DNA from: Armillaria gallica | Taxonomy: Eukaryota > Basidiomycota > Agaricomycetes > Agaricales > Physalacriaceae | Assembly: GCA_037576215.1 (NCBI GenBank) | Contig: JBANDB010000004.1 | Coordinates: 62,001 to 126,000 of the forward strand | Length of the DNA stretch: 64,000 bases | Direction: 5' to 3' | Shown: in pieces, positions 24,480 to 35,954 of the stretch | Layout: each line of letters begins with the position of its first letter | How positions within the stretch are numbered: the first letter of the stretch is position 1 | The notes under the pieces: generated by a model | Database searches by the model: none | Told to the model about the DNA's origin: nothing | Seen by the model: only the letters and a program-made list of their open reading frames with translations | Made by a program: the position numbers and the translations under genes

Positions 24480-24899
24480 TATTAAACCTGAACTCCTATC
24501 AAGGGTAAACAACGGCTGTCTCGCATTTGGGCAATCACCGATGAATCCCTTAAACAATAGGTGTCAAGGCTAAGTCCCTTAGCTGTCCGCAAATTAAGTG
24601 ATAGTTTTGGTATGGATTAAAGTTAGCTCGAAGCTGGTGTACATACAGTGAGAGCTACTACTTAAGTACTAGAAGTGAGGGTTCTAATAATAGGCCATGT
24701 GAAAAGGATAAAGTTTGCGAGCGTATGTCATTGGAGTAAGAACCTGCGAGCATGCTATATTGAAGCGAGATTGCATGACAACGAAGAGATAACATGGGAA
24801 TGTTGTCCTGCTGTGTGGATCCCCTATGATCAATGGCCCGACTGGTCCAGTTGTGAGTGATAAGATAAGATAAAGGCAGAAAATGAATAAATTGTAACA
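24480..24899 (-). repeat. 5' LTR of the gypsy element
   Basis: 420 bp; starts TGTTAC at 24899 on the minus strand and should hold the promoter and polyadenylation signals. Flanked outside by TGAAG (24900-24904). The primer-binding site just inside (below 24480) does not match a tRNA end that I can name. Confidence 0.9.
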
Positions 24900-24934
24900 T
24901 GAAGAGACTCTGTGCACACAAGCTAGAAATGCAA

Positions 24935-26280
24935 CAGCATTAATGACACTGATCACACCCACACTCAACACTACACACACAAACCCTCAAGTTTGTGGGG
25001 GATTCTGATGCAATAGAAGCAGATAGAAACATGAGAACCAAACTCTCAAACTATAAGATACACACATATAGCAATAGCATGTGTCGAGTATCTAGATTTC
25101 TCTAGCTCCAAAGGCTTTTAATAACAAGAGGAGTGACAGTTGTTGCTGGGCCTCAAGGCAAGATGTAGTACAATACATGCAACATTGAGAGACATATACA
25201 AAACCCTCAATAAGTCTAGAGCGACACATGAAATGACCTCAAATGAATTAAAACACACAACACACAACTCAAAGCCTTGTGCTCTATGCATAAACACTTC
25301 AACAAACTAATCCTAAAGCTAGGATGTCAAGCTGAGGGCTTGTGCATGACTACAACGGGGGTCCAAAACTTGTAAACTACAATTATACTGCACTATTTAT
25401 CTATTCTACATCCTACAAATTAGTATCACCAAATATAGTATTATTTAAGTTGCAGAGCTCCTTTACATGCATCCTGCACATGTCACAATTATCATGCCAT
25501 AGCTTGGTGCTGACTCAGGAGTCCAGCTCAGGGCCAGATTCCTGTCTCTTAGCATCACAATGTTGGTTAGTAGTCTAATCCACATGTGGTGATGTCGCTT
25601 GTTATCTCCTTGGAGTTGCAGCCTATCATGTGACTTGTATTTCATTTCATAACCTTCTTCTAGGCATTTCTTTGGTAGTGAATACAACTAGCTTCTTGTC
25701 TAGACCTCACACGTTTTGGCCAAAGTCAGAAACTTTGGATTTACTCGAATTCTGACATTACAAAGTCTAGAGTGCTAGGTGCCAGGTCAGCTGTGCCTTG
25801 CACATCATAGATCAATGTTGTGCAAAGTCTTAATTATCTCACAAGCATGTCCTGCTCTATTCTTAGCATACATATGCTATGCCTTGTCAGAGCACTCAGT
25901 GTTGAGTACTGGGACTTTATACCTGTCACAGCCCTTCTGGTACTGCTCTTAAGTTAAGTCATGTGCTCCACCCAGCTTTACTCAAGGTAAATTCATTACC
26001 AGCTTTATAATCATTGCATGCTGTCATGCCTTGCAGTGTCTTAGTTCTCTGAATAATGTAATCTGCATGTATTTGTACAAATTGCAAAATTACATGCATA
26101 GACACTTTCATGGCATGTCAATGGAATGTCAAATGCAAGTGAGTGACCCATTCAGATCAACCCAAGACAAAAATAAGAAACTATATCATTCCCATTCAGA
26201 GACATCTAGATATATGCCTTGCTGACTGGTTGCTACTCATTGGTGATTTTCTGGGATGTATGGAACCATTGGGACATGCC
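24935..26280. repeat. Diverged direct repeat, unit 1
   Basis: Non-coding, CpG-poor unit matching 26285-27960 in the same order: ACACTACACACACAAACCCTC (24970 and 26288), then AAGGCTTTT..AACAAGAGG (about 25110 and 26445), GCTGAGGGC (about 25331 and 27151), CAGCTCAGGGCCAGAT (about 25521 and 27345). It could be a pair of old LTRs or a tandem duplication. No coding capacity was seen; short frames are spurious. Confidence 0.5.
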
Positions 26281-26284
26281 ATAG

Positions 26285-27960
26285 ATTGCACACCCAACAC
26301 TACACACACAAACCCTCAAAGTTCTTGGGGGGATATTATGTGATAGAAGCAGATTGAAGCAATACAACTAAACTCTCAGAATATATGATACACATGTATA
26401 GCAATAGTGCTTGTAGGGTATCTAGATCTCTCTAAGTCGAAAGGCTTTTATAACAAGAGGGGTGACAGATGTCGCCAGGCCTCAAGGCAAGGTGTACTAC
26501 AATGCACAACTCATTGCCACACACCAACAAAACCCTCAATAAGCCTTGCACGACACACACAGATGACCACAAAGAACTTAAACACACCCTAAACATGACT
26601 CAAAGCTTGCGCTCTAAGCAGAAACCCTTCAAAACATGTCCACTCAAGCCACAGGATTTGAACCTATGCGCTCAAGCTTCCAAACCGATCGCAGACCCAC
26701 AGGGTTTGAACCTGTGCCAATCCAGAGAAACAATAACCAAATAAACCCTGTCTGACAAGCCAAAGGGTTTGAACCTCTGCTGCCTGTAGTGCTGCACATT
26801 AAAGAAGGCCTCTGCACAAACACTAACCAGACCAAAGGGTTTGCACCTCTGCTGCCTGTAGTATCTCGCACACCAAGAAACACTGTCTGACAAGCCAAAG
26901 GGTTTGAACCTCTGCTGCCTGTAGCACCGTGCATCACAAGAAACCCTCAAAACTCAAGAGCGCATCCACAATGACACAATATCTCTTATTCTCAGGGTAG
27001 AGCACAAGTCAACCAATCACTCAAACTGTACACAAGTCCCACACTAGCTTTCTATGCCTTGCATGCTACTCAAGTCACTCAAATGTTATCAATAAAAGGT
27101 CTATTCTCTTGCTCGAAGCTACAAACTAATCCCAAAGCTAGAGCGCTAAGCTGAGGGCCTTCGCACTCCAACAAGGGGGGTCTGAAACTTGTACACTATT
27201 ACTATACTACAGTATTTATATACACTGCGCTCTACCAATTAATACAACCTTAAATAGTAACTCTTGGCTTGTGGAACTTCCTTTCCTGGGTGCTGCGCAT
27301 GTTGCCATAATCATGCCATTGCTTGGTGCTTACTCAGAGCTCCAGCTCAGGGCCAGATCCTGGTCTCTCAGCTGTGCGACATCGGTTAGCCACACTATCC
27401 ACACGTACTGACATCACCTAGTATCTCCTCGGAGTTGTAGCCTAGAGCGCAACTCATCTTTATAGTAATAATATCTTCTAGTGATTTCTATGGTCTTCTA
27501 GGACCACTAGTTTCTAGTCTAGGCCTCATGCACATTGGCTGAAGTCAGAGACATCAGTCTTACTTCAATTCTCCACATTCTGAGGTCTAGAGCGCTAGCT
27601 CCCAGCATGGCAGTGCCTTGTGCATCATAGATCAAGGTTGCACAAAGTAGCAATTATCTCCTGAGCTTCACTGGTTCTATTCTTAGCATGTGTCTTCTGT
27701 GCATTGTCAGCATATTTAGTGTCAAGTGCTGGGGCTTTAGACTTAGCATGACCCTTATGGTATCACTCTACAGTTAAGCCATGCACTCTGCTGAACATCA
27801 CTCAAGGTATTGCATTGCCTGCACTTAGGACATTGCGCTCTAAGGTATATCTCATTTCCTTGGTATCTAGCTTTTATGAAATATATGTATTGATACATTT
27901 TGCGAAATTACATGTGTGAATGCTTTTCAAGCATGTCAGCATAATTGCCACAATCCTAAC
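26285..27960. repeat. Diverged direct repeat, unit 2 (carries the hairpin array)
   Basis: Second unit of the direct repeat. It is longer than unit 1 mainly because of an inserted array of T-arm-like hairpins at 26640-26945. It contains scattered AGAGCGC words that keep CG in an otherwise CpG-poor region. No gene. Confidence 0.5.
26640..26945 (-). repeat. Five tRNA T-arm / B-box-like hairpins in tandem
   Basis: On the minus strand five segments have a 5-base stem, a 7-base loop TTCAAAC (or TTCAAAT, TGCAAAC) and the closing stem. Plus-strand positions are 26651-26667, 26699-26715, 26762-26778, 26834-26850 and 26897-26913. Stems are AUAGG/CCUGU, ACAGG/CCUGU and three of AGAGG/CCUUU, all pairable with wobbles. 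Stem and loop match the TPsiC arm and the Pol III B box (GGTTCRANYCC). No acceptor, D or anticodon arm accompanies them, so these are not tRNA genes. The last three share CTGCTGCCTGTAG beside the arm. Confidence 0.55.
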
Positions 27961-28092
27961 TTAAATCCTGAAATCATGTCTCAACTACAAGATTTATTGC
28001 AGGATGTGAATCTATATGTGGCTTTATATCATCATGCATATCTTATTATAAAGAACAAGCCCTGTGAAGAGTAGCCAAATATTGAAGTGTGA

Positions 28093-31000
28093 TTGCATGT
28101 GGGTGATGGAACTGATGGACGACGATATAATCTTCCAGCAGTAAATAAGTTAGCTGCTATTAGTCCTGGAGATGGATCTGAGCCTCTTCAAAATGATCGA
28201 GATGTTGTTTTATATATGCATGATCATTCTCTCAAGCACATTAGCCAACTTCATCCAAGTTATCAATCTCTTCATTATGTTTTTCTTTTTCCATATGGAG
28301 AATTGGGTTGGAATATACATATGCTCCTGGAAGAGACTGAAACAAGTGAATGTGCAGAGAATAAAAAGGTTACTCAACATATGTATTATTCTTACCACCT
28401 CCATGATTGTCCAGGAATTGAACCAAATGCACCATTGTATAGAGGGGGACCACTCTACCAAGAGTATGTTGTGGATGCATGAGCTTCAATTGAACAAAGT
28501 AATCTCAACTGGGTTCGAAAAAATCAGAAAACTATTTGTGCAGATCTGTATAAGGGAGTGGTGGATGCAGCTACTAATGCAGATGGATTGCAAGACTCTG
28601 GCCAGCATATTGTCCTACTATCATCACATACTGGCAGTCCCTGTGCAATGTATCAGCTGTATCAGGATTCTATGGCAATTTGTAGAGCTTTGCAGAAGCC
28701 AGATATCTTTCTTACAATGACAGCAAACCCACAGTGGCCAGAAATCGTTGAGGCTCTGAAGTGTACAGATGGACCAGATCAGAAGGTGGAGGATTGACTT
28801 GATATTGTGGCCAAGGTTTTCCAGTTAAAGAAGGAGGCCTTACTGAATGAAATCAAGAAGGGTGGAATATTTGGAAAAGTCAGGGCTATAGTGCATACTA
28901 TTGAATTTCAGAAGTGTAGACTCTCCCATATGCATCTTCTGATTTTTCTGGATCCTGAAGACAAGATTCACACACCTGCTGATGCTGATTCAGTCTCATG
29001 TGCTCAGATTCCTGATCCTGTTACTCAGCCAGTTCTTTATGAGATTGTCACCAGATGCATGGTCCATGGTCCATGTGATGATTGCTGCAAGAAGGCTGAT
29101 GGTCGCTGTTCAAAGAACTTTCCAAAAGAATTCAATGAGCACACTGATTTCACCAATGATGAATATTCAAATTTGGCACGTCCTAACAATGGTCATGAGT
29201 ATGTTAAAATGCATGGTCAAACCCATACTGTCTACACCAACCATGATTTTGTCCCATACAATCCTTATCTTAGTGCAAAATATAACTGTCACATCAATGT
29301 GGAGGTTTGTGTTTCTGTCAAGGCCATCAAATATATCCATAAATACATCTACAAGGGCCATGACAGAACTACATTAGAGGTTCAGGATCATGATGAGATT
29401 AAGGAGTTTCTAGATGCATGCTACATCTCTGCTATTGAATCATGCTAGAGAATCTTTTCATTTTGGCTACATTAGGAGGAGCCAAATGTTGTCTATCTTC
29501 GGGTCCATCTTCCTAATGAACAGCTTATCACATATGATGAGAATGACAGTCCAGAAGAGGTGTTAGCAGCTGCAGAGGCAAAGACAACAACACTGTTACA
29601 ATGGTTTGATCTCAACAAAAGAGATCCCACTGCACATCAGTATCTGTATCAAGACATTCCTGCCTACTATACCTGGAACAGAAGCAAGAAACACTGGAAT
29701 CCACATCAAAGATACACAACTATTGGTGTTACCATTGGCCAAATGTATCAGCCTGCCCTCTCATCTGGTGAGTGGTTCTATTTGTGGCTTCTTTTGACTG
29801 CTGTTGCCAGTGCTTAATCCTTCCAACACTTACACACTGTCAACAATGTGGAGTGTGCTACTTTTGAAGAGGCATGCATTGCTATGGGATTGCTGGAAAA
29901 TGATAATGAATGGAGACAATGCTTACAGGAGGCAGCTATTATGCAGTCAGAAATACAGTTACAATCACTATTTGTGACTCTTCTTCTCTTCTGCCAGCCA
30001 GCAAAGCCAGATGAGCTGTGGGAGGAGTTCAAGGAGAACATTTGTGATGATTTGACACATAAGCTTCACCAATGTGATGGTCCAAATCCAACAGATGCTC
30101 AGCTCTATGATTTTGGTCTTCATCTTATTGATAAACTCCTTCAATCTCATGGTCATTGTCTCTCTGAGTGGACTGAGATGCCAGCCTCTATCATGGACTG
30201 GGCTGTTTATGAAGACAATCCTCTTCTGGCTGCACAGCTGGCTTATGATATCCTATCTCTGCAGCAATTAGTTGCTAACAATCTTCAAACATTCAATAAA
30301 GAACAAAAGACTGCTTATAATACTGTGTTTGACTCTGCTATGAATGAACAAGGGAAATTAGTGTTTCTGCATAGTGCTGAAGGTGGTGAAAAGACTTTTG
30401 TATGCAATACTATTGCTGCTGCTGTTTGTGCTGAAGGAAAGATTGCATTGACCTGTGCCTCCTCTGGTATATCACCAATTCTCTTAGTTGGAGAGCATAC
30501 CAGCCACAGCACCTTTAAAATTCCAATTCCCTCATGTGATAATACAACATGCAGTATTCATAGAGGGACTCACTTAGCTGAACTTCTTTTTTGAACTTCT
30601 GTCATCATTTGGGATGAGGTTCCTATGCAGAACTGACATGATATTAAGACTGTTGATCATACTCTTCATGATATCTGCAATAAGGATGTTTCTTTTGGTG
30701 GAAAAACTGTACTTTTTGGTGGTATGTGTGTTTATTCTGAATCACTATAGATTGTCATTTCTGATTATTTATTTTAGGAGACTTTCATCAGATATTGCCA
30801 GTTATTTCATGAGGATCATGGGAGCAGATTGTTGCAGCTTCATTTCACCATTCACCTTTATGGCCTCACATTGAAGTCTTTCATTTAAAGAAAAACATGC
30901 ACCTGGATCAGACTCCTGAAAATGCAGAGTTTGCTCATTGGCTACTTACTGTTGATGCAGGTGAAGGACTTACTGATGATCATACTATCACTCTTCCTGC

Positions 31001-31730
31001 TTCTATGCATCTGGCCAACAATTCACTTTCTGAACTCATTAAATGTATCTATCCAAACATTCAAGCTGGCCACTTCCAAGACTGCTTCTTTTTAGAGTGA
31101 ACAATTCTCTCTGGACACAATGACAATGTTGATGAAATCAATCAACAGGTTCTGGATATGTTTCCAGGACAAAAGACAGTCTATTGGAGTACAGACAAGA
31201 CAATAGAGGAAGAGTTGGATGATGCTGCTACTCTTTATCCAGTGGAGTTTCTTCAAAATTTCAATGCCTCTGGATTACCACATGCAAAGCTGGCTCTCAA
31301 AGTTGAATGTCCTCTTATACTTCTCCACAACCTGGATCCAGCAAATAGCCTATGCACTGGAACATGGATGATTCTCACATGTTTCTGTCCTCATGTATTA
31401 GAATGTCATTTTCTCAGTGGTAACAATGCAGGCAAGGCTGTTTTTATCCGACGCATCACAATCAATGCAGTTACAGCTGAACTTCCTATTGCATTTTCAC
31501 ATTGACAATTTCCAGTCAGTGGCTTTTGCAATGACAATCAACAAGTCTCAAGGACAGTCAGTTACTTGTGTTGGATTAGATTTACATACTCCTGTTTTTT
31601 CTCATGGACAACTCTATGTAGCACTTAGCCATTGCACTTCTGGACAACAGATTTGAGTTCTCTTTCCAGATACAGAAAAAGGTACAAATACTTTGAATAT
31701 TGTATACCCTGAGGCTCTATTACCTTTATA
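28093..31730 (+). pseudogene. Helitron Rep/helicase, decayed
   Basis: Fragments in order along the plus strand match a Helitron transposase: an N-terminal domain (VFLFPYGELGW; CRLSHMHLLIFLD with the HxH of the HUH nuclease near 28920-28950), a middle region with CDDCCKKADGRCSKNFPKEF, then a helicase with a degraded Walker A (HSAEGGEKTFVCNTIA, about 30370), TSVIIWDEVPMQN as motif II (about 30597-30633), GGDFHQILPV spanning an intron (30722-30777), and a C-terminal [14 protein letters not shown] (31528). Several in-frame stops break it, mostly TGA but also TAG near 29446 and 29474 and TAA near 29817. Helitrons replicate by rolling circle; no 5' TC or 3' CTRR hairpin end could be placed. CpG-poor. 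Confidence 0.75.
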
Positions 31731-31739
31731 ATATATATC

Positions 31740-32999
31740 TCTTTCTGAATTAATAACTGACACTTCCAAGTAATAAGCCAGGTTTGGGGCAGGCCCCAAC
31801 AAGCTGAAGTCCCATGTTGCAGTCAGGTTGCCAGAACTTGAGGTACGAGGGTCTGGCAATTGTGATGAAGACACAGGGCATAGGCTTGTTCAATAAGGAC
31901 AGATGTACTAGGTCTTGTCTGAAATACAGTCTCCACAGCTCCACCAGGGTGGCGGGCAGTTGTTTGAGATGCACCAGCTGGCAGCATGGCATTCAAATGT
32001 CAGTAGCTGCTTGAAAATACAAGAGATGAGAGACAAAGGTAAATTTATCTTATCAGTACTTGTATGTGACAGGATATGAGAAAGAAATAGTCATACCATT
32101 GCCCATGAGAGTATACAACATCAAAATCGTGACTCTGGCTTTGATAGAAGTTGCATCAAATTGGTAATTGAATGCCAGTGGGCAAAACAAGAGCCAAGAA
32201 AATAACAACATGCTGCATATTGATGAAGGTAGCCCTATACTCCAATGACACATAGGAATCAAAAATTTTAGGCCAAAGCAACTGATATTAGTTGCCAACC
32301 AACAGAGAGCTGAAAAAGCAAGAGAGAAGCATACATGTCTCGGAAATTTTCAGCCAACCAGACTTGAGTCTTTGTCTCCAGGGGCTCTTGAGGGTCCATT
32401 TGAGAGGTAAAGAAGAACCATTCCATGGAAAATGTTGGAGGGAAGTGATCTGGAGGTACTTGCAAGTATTATCGATGGCAAATTGATGCACAATTAAAGG
32501 CAACAAATTGATCATTGCTGGCAGTTACATTGATACACTTGGTATCAGGCTACCTGTAGATTTTGCAAATTTATATCAAATAGCGCAGTCTACAAGTGGT
32601 ACAGAGAGCTATAGTGGAGGCTTTACACTGATAGCTAGTATACTACATAAGATAGTGAGCAATACAGTACCAGAACGGACTTAGAAGCAACATCTAGACG
32701 AGTCAACTCTATAAGCCTTCAACACTGAATGCTATTCCCTGCCCAAAACAAGACTAGTTACAGTTGGAACCAAGGGACACATTGAGATGGGTTACAAACC
32801 TAAAGCAGAACACAGAAGGACTAGATTACTCATCATCTCTACGACCTGAATGAACCTAGAAGAGAATCGCTAAGTCCACAACGGTTCACAATGTGAAACA
32901 AACTTAGTCTAGAACACAAATAAACTTGGAATAACTGAATAACCAATGCTTGGCACCGAGATAGCTAAAGATCGCGCAGTGATCAAAGCAAATACAATC
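31740..32999 (-). pseudogene. Unidentified decayed minus-strand coding relic and spacer
   Basis: Minus-strand frames at 31992-31750 (LVHLKQLPATLVELWRLYF) and 32465-32268 (PPTFSMEWFFFTSQMDPQEP) look protein-like rather than random, but I do not recognise a family. They may be passenger sequence captured by the Helitron. From 32520 to 32999 I see nothing assignable. Confidence 0.2.
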
Positions 33000-34698
33000 T
33001 CGGTGATGAGCCTAAGACTTCCATGGCAACAGCAACACCAACTCGGAATGAGATTGGTTAATTAACATAGTAGCATGGCAATCAAGGTGATCGTGTGTGC
33101 GAGTGGTTCGGGGCACCTCCGTGCAGTAGAACAATTCCTCTATATGCAAGAATACACTGCGACTTTAAGTCTGTGAAGTAGTACTGCTTGGTAGTCGAGT
33201 ACTAAATGCTATGGCTTCAAGCCAGTAGGGATCTCTTGAAATGAGAGGGAACGAAAACAGGTATGACATGAATACCACGAATCCATATGAGAAAATGTGC
33301 TGCGAGACTAGAAAACATCGCTCAACGGTAATCGGAGTGGGGTGAACGATGGAGAATAGACTAAATGGTTGGCAATAGTCTGTGGGCGAGCGAAGTGATG
33401 AGAAAACGGCGTGGGGACTGCGAGTGTCAAAATAAATGTGGAACGAGGTGCTGAGGGTGGGCTGGCTAGAGAAAACGTGGAACTACGAAAACTGGTGGCG
33501 ATACTGGTCCTATATGATGCGATGGTGCTGAGTCAATGTCGAAACTTGTCTGGTACTGAAACGATCCTATCCTATGTCAAACTAACCTTCAAGTCCACTC
33601 GGGGGACTGATACTATACGAAAACTGGCTGAAACTGATCCTAAGTCTGCTCTGAGACTACCCAAGTGGGCGACAATAACGATGGTGAAAGTGAAACTGTA
33701 AAAAACTCCAATGGTGCGAAAGTGAAACAATGACGGCCTATAAAAGATAACGGGGGTGAGGTATAGCACGGCGATCACGTATTGGCACAGTATGAGCGTG
33801 CACCAATAGTGTTAAGAGCGAAGAGCTCATAGCGAAGGACTCTTCACAGTTAAAACCCATGGAATAACTCTGGTGAGCTCAAGAGTCGATGTGCAATCGA
33901 GAATATGCTGGTGTAAACAATATATTGCTGTAGAACAGTGAATAAACATTGTCTACTGGCGATAGACTAGAGCGTGATGGTAATTGACGTAGTCTGGGGT
34001 CAACTAGAGATGAACTGCCTTCTAACTACGTTTTCTAGTTAGTTTTTATACTACAAGTACGAATTTATAAATGGAGTAAATACGTGAGACTTAGTAAGGC
34101 TGTAAGGCCTTGGCTTTGTAAAAATCGGAGGAAACATATGGTACTTTGTCTTCTAAAGTAACAGCAACTCATTGACGTTACCGCGTATGGATGCGAACCA
34201 TATGGTTTTGCTTGAGCAATGCATGGATCGTTAGGTGCTGTTTAGCTGCAGATTACTGAGCGATAGTCGTCGTACTGAGGAATACACATGGGGCAACATT
34301 TTCTTGAGGCCTTGGCGAAGTAACAGCCTTAGTAAACATGGTCTGTAGTTGCCGTAGCTGCAATTGCCATAGCTGGGAGGGTACTCATGCCAATCATGTC
34401 ATTTTCATTAAGTGATCAATGAGCGTGTCAACTAGGTGCTTCTGAGTGATGTGTCAATTCCGTATTGGGATGATTGTCGATCGAAGGTGCCTTGCTGTGA
34501 TGAAGTATGGCAATTGTGATGCATGGCAAGATGGGATGGATAACAAAGCGCGTAAGGAGTGGTTGCCATAGGATGAAAGTGGTATCAGTGGGTGTGCAAT
34601 CATTGGTTTGCTGAAAGGCCGTTGAAGGGATAGTAGCGTTAATTAGCAGGCAAAATCCACGAATTCTGAGCGTACAGAGCCTGGAGGCTCATCATCGG
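33000..34698. mobile_element. 1.7-kb non-autonomous TIR element, copy B (inverted relative to copy A)
   Basis: About 1.7 kb matching the reverse complement of 16778-18474 from end to end (ends TCGGTGATGAGCCT and CATCATCGG). It keeps more CG than the DNA around it, so it inserted later than the onset of decay. A convincing target duplication was not found. A frame at 33411-33701 (+, 96 codons) overlaps the counterpart of 17979-17773 (-) in copy A. The shared 68 residues, beginning ILVLYDA, differ at only a few positions. Confidence 0.6.
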
Positions 34699-35359
34699 TC
34701 TGACAATCAATCACGATTGGTGGTTACATCCTCAAAATACTGTGCAATTCATAGTATTGAATAGGAATCCATGCAGCAAGGCATGAAGGAGAAGCAAGGA
34801 GTTCCTATGGGCCATTAGGACACTCCTCGGCAAGAGAATGACCACTAGTCATTCTGTCCAACTGAATAGAAACCTCAGAATGGCACAATCCTTGTAAATT
34901 AATTACTCATCATTTGTATTGATACCCAAAGCTCATACCATAATTACTTTGAGATACAAGCTCCTATACCTAGACTAGAAATCATATAAATTAGCAGCAA
35001 CTAGTCACATAATGGCAGGAAAGCATTCCCCCGCATTTGTGCTAGTAGCCTTATAGCTACCTAATCAATCACTGGTTTTAATTGCATATCCTCAACTGAA
35101 GTGAATTAAGTTTACCAAGTCAACCCCAAAAGGGCGGCTATAAGTAATCTAGAAGAACTAAGTAGGAAGAAGAGTCGTCCCCATGTTTGTGCCTTGCTAG
35201 TTAATTGAACTGCTCCACATACAAAGGCCTCATGCTCCCTCACCGACTAAAGTGATCTAGACATGCTAAGTCGACCACAGACTGAAGATGTTGCCTAGTT
35301 GAAGTGAAATAAGCCCTAGAACGCTTTAAGTTTGAATAGTTAACAAGTCAGTGTACTCT
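34699..35359. other. CpG-poor relic, probably a Copia 5' LTR/leader region
   Basis: No gene. It lies directly before the hairpin array and the Copia-like gag fragment. Its outer boundary could not be fixed. Confidence 0.25.
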
Positions 35360-35533
35360 AGAGTCTGTGTACTCTTTGCAAGTCTCGTACTTGAAGCCAG
35401 GACCTGTGTGTTCTTTGTAGAGTCTGTGTACTCTTTGTAGAACTTCGGTTCTTTGTTGCAAGTGCATGTACTTGTGTTGTAATTGAGTCCATGTACTCCA
35501 GAGCAATTATGCTCTTTGTAGACCTCTAGGTCT
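35360..35533 (+). repeat. Array of nine short hairpins with changing stems
   Basis: Nine consecutive inverted repeats in 174 bases, each a 4-5 bp stem with a 4-6 base loop, usually followed by TTG. Stems: AGAGT/ACTCT (35360), CAAGT/ACTTG (35379), GGAC/GTTC (35400, one G-T), AGAGT/ACTCT (35419), AGAAC/GTTCT with a TTCG loop (35439), CAAGT/ACTTG (35459), GAGT/ACTC (35485), AGAGC/GCTCT (35500), AGACC/GGTCT (35520). Stem letters change while pairing is kept. It sits upstream of a Copia-like gag relic, possibly in its LTR or leader RNA. Function unknown. Confidence 0.75.
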
Positions 35534-35793
35534 TTGATTGTTCGATTGTTAAAGCTTGTCTAGTTAAAGCCTTACCAGCTCTCCTAGACAAAGTCGTTTT
35601 GAGTCTAAGCCACTCAAATTATACCTTACAAACCCCCATGTCCATACACCTCGCTATCATGATTAGTGTATCTTGTGTAAACACTTCTAGATTTGAATCG
35701 AAGTTGTTTTGAAACAAACCCAATTGATTATCAATATCCAAGTACACCACAAGCACTTCTACCATAGTCACCCTTGAACTTAATATTGGTGAT

Positions 35794-35815
35794 TGTGTGT
35801 GTGTGTGTGTGTGTG
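35794..35815. repeat. (GT)n microsatellite
   Basis: An uninterrupted run of about eleven GT units. Confidence 0.9.
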
Positions 35816-35954
35816 ATTTAGTATCTAGATTGACGATCTAGACACTTGTTTCATTTGCACGCTGCCTGTTACTGAGCACATCAACGTGTTTGATAAAGCC
35901 AATGGCTTTCTGGCTTAAAGCCATAGTCAAGCTGGCCCAAGTGACTTCTGTTTT

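Larger units (their letters stand above)
14774..24899 (-). mobile_element. Complete Ty3/gypsy LTR retrotransposon (chromovirus type)
   Basis: 10,126 bp, reading right to left. Two 420-bp LTRs (14774-15193 and 24480-24899) begin TGTTAC and end TTTAATA in element orientation. The 5-base direct repeat TGAAG flanks it on both sides (14769-14773 and 24900-24904). Internal order is gag with a CCHC zinc knuckle, protease, reverse transcriptase (YLDD), RNase H, integrase (DDE) and a C-terminal chromodomain, which is Ty3 order. A purine tract precedes the 3' LTR. The LTRs differ at roughly 20 positions by eye, mostly C/T or G/A changes. Coding is broken by nine in-frame TGA codons, two gag frameshifts and a nested TIR element at 16778-18474. 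It inserted into already CpG-poor DNA and is probably immobile now. Confidence 0.9.

Noticed and set aside
26640..26945. tRNA genes
   Set aside because: Only the T-arm/B-box part is present; no acceptor stem, D-arm or anticodon arm could be folded around any of the five units.
33000..34698. Clean 8-bp target duplication for TIR element copy B
   Set aside because: The immediate flanks (ATACAATC and TCTGACAA) do not match; ACAATC recurs four bases further out, which is too weak to claim.
35360..35533. CRISPR array
   Set aside because: Units are hairpins of unequal length with changing stems and no constant repeat or spacer pattern; the context is a eukaryotic retroelement.
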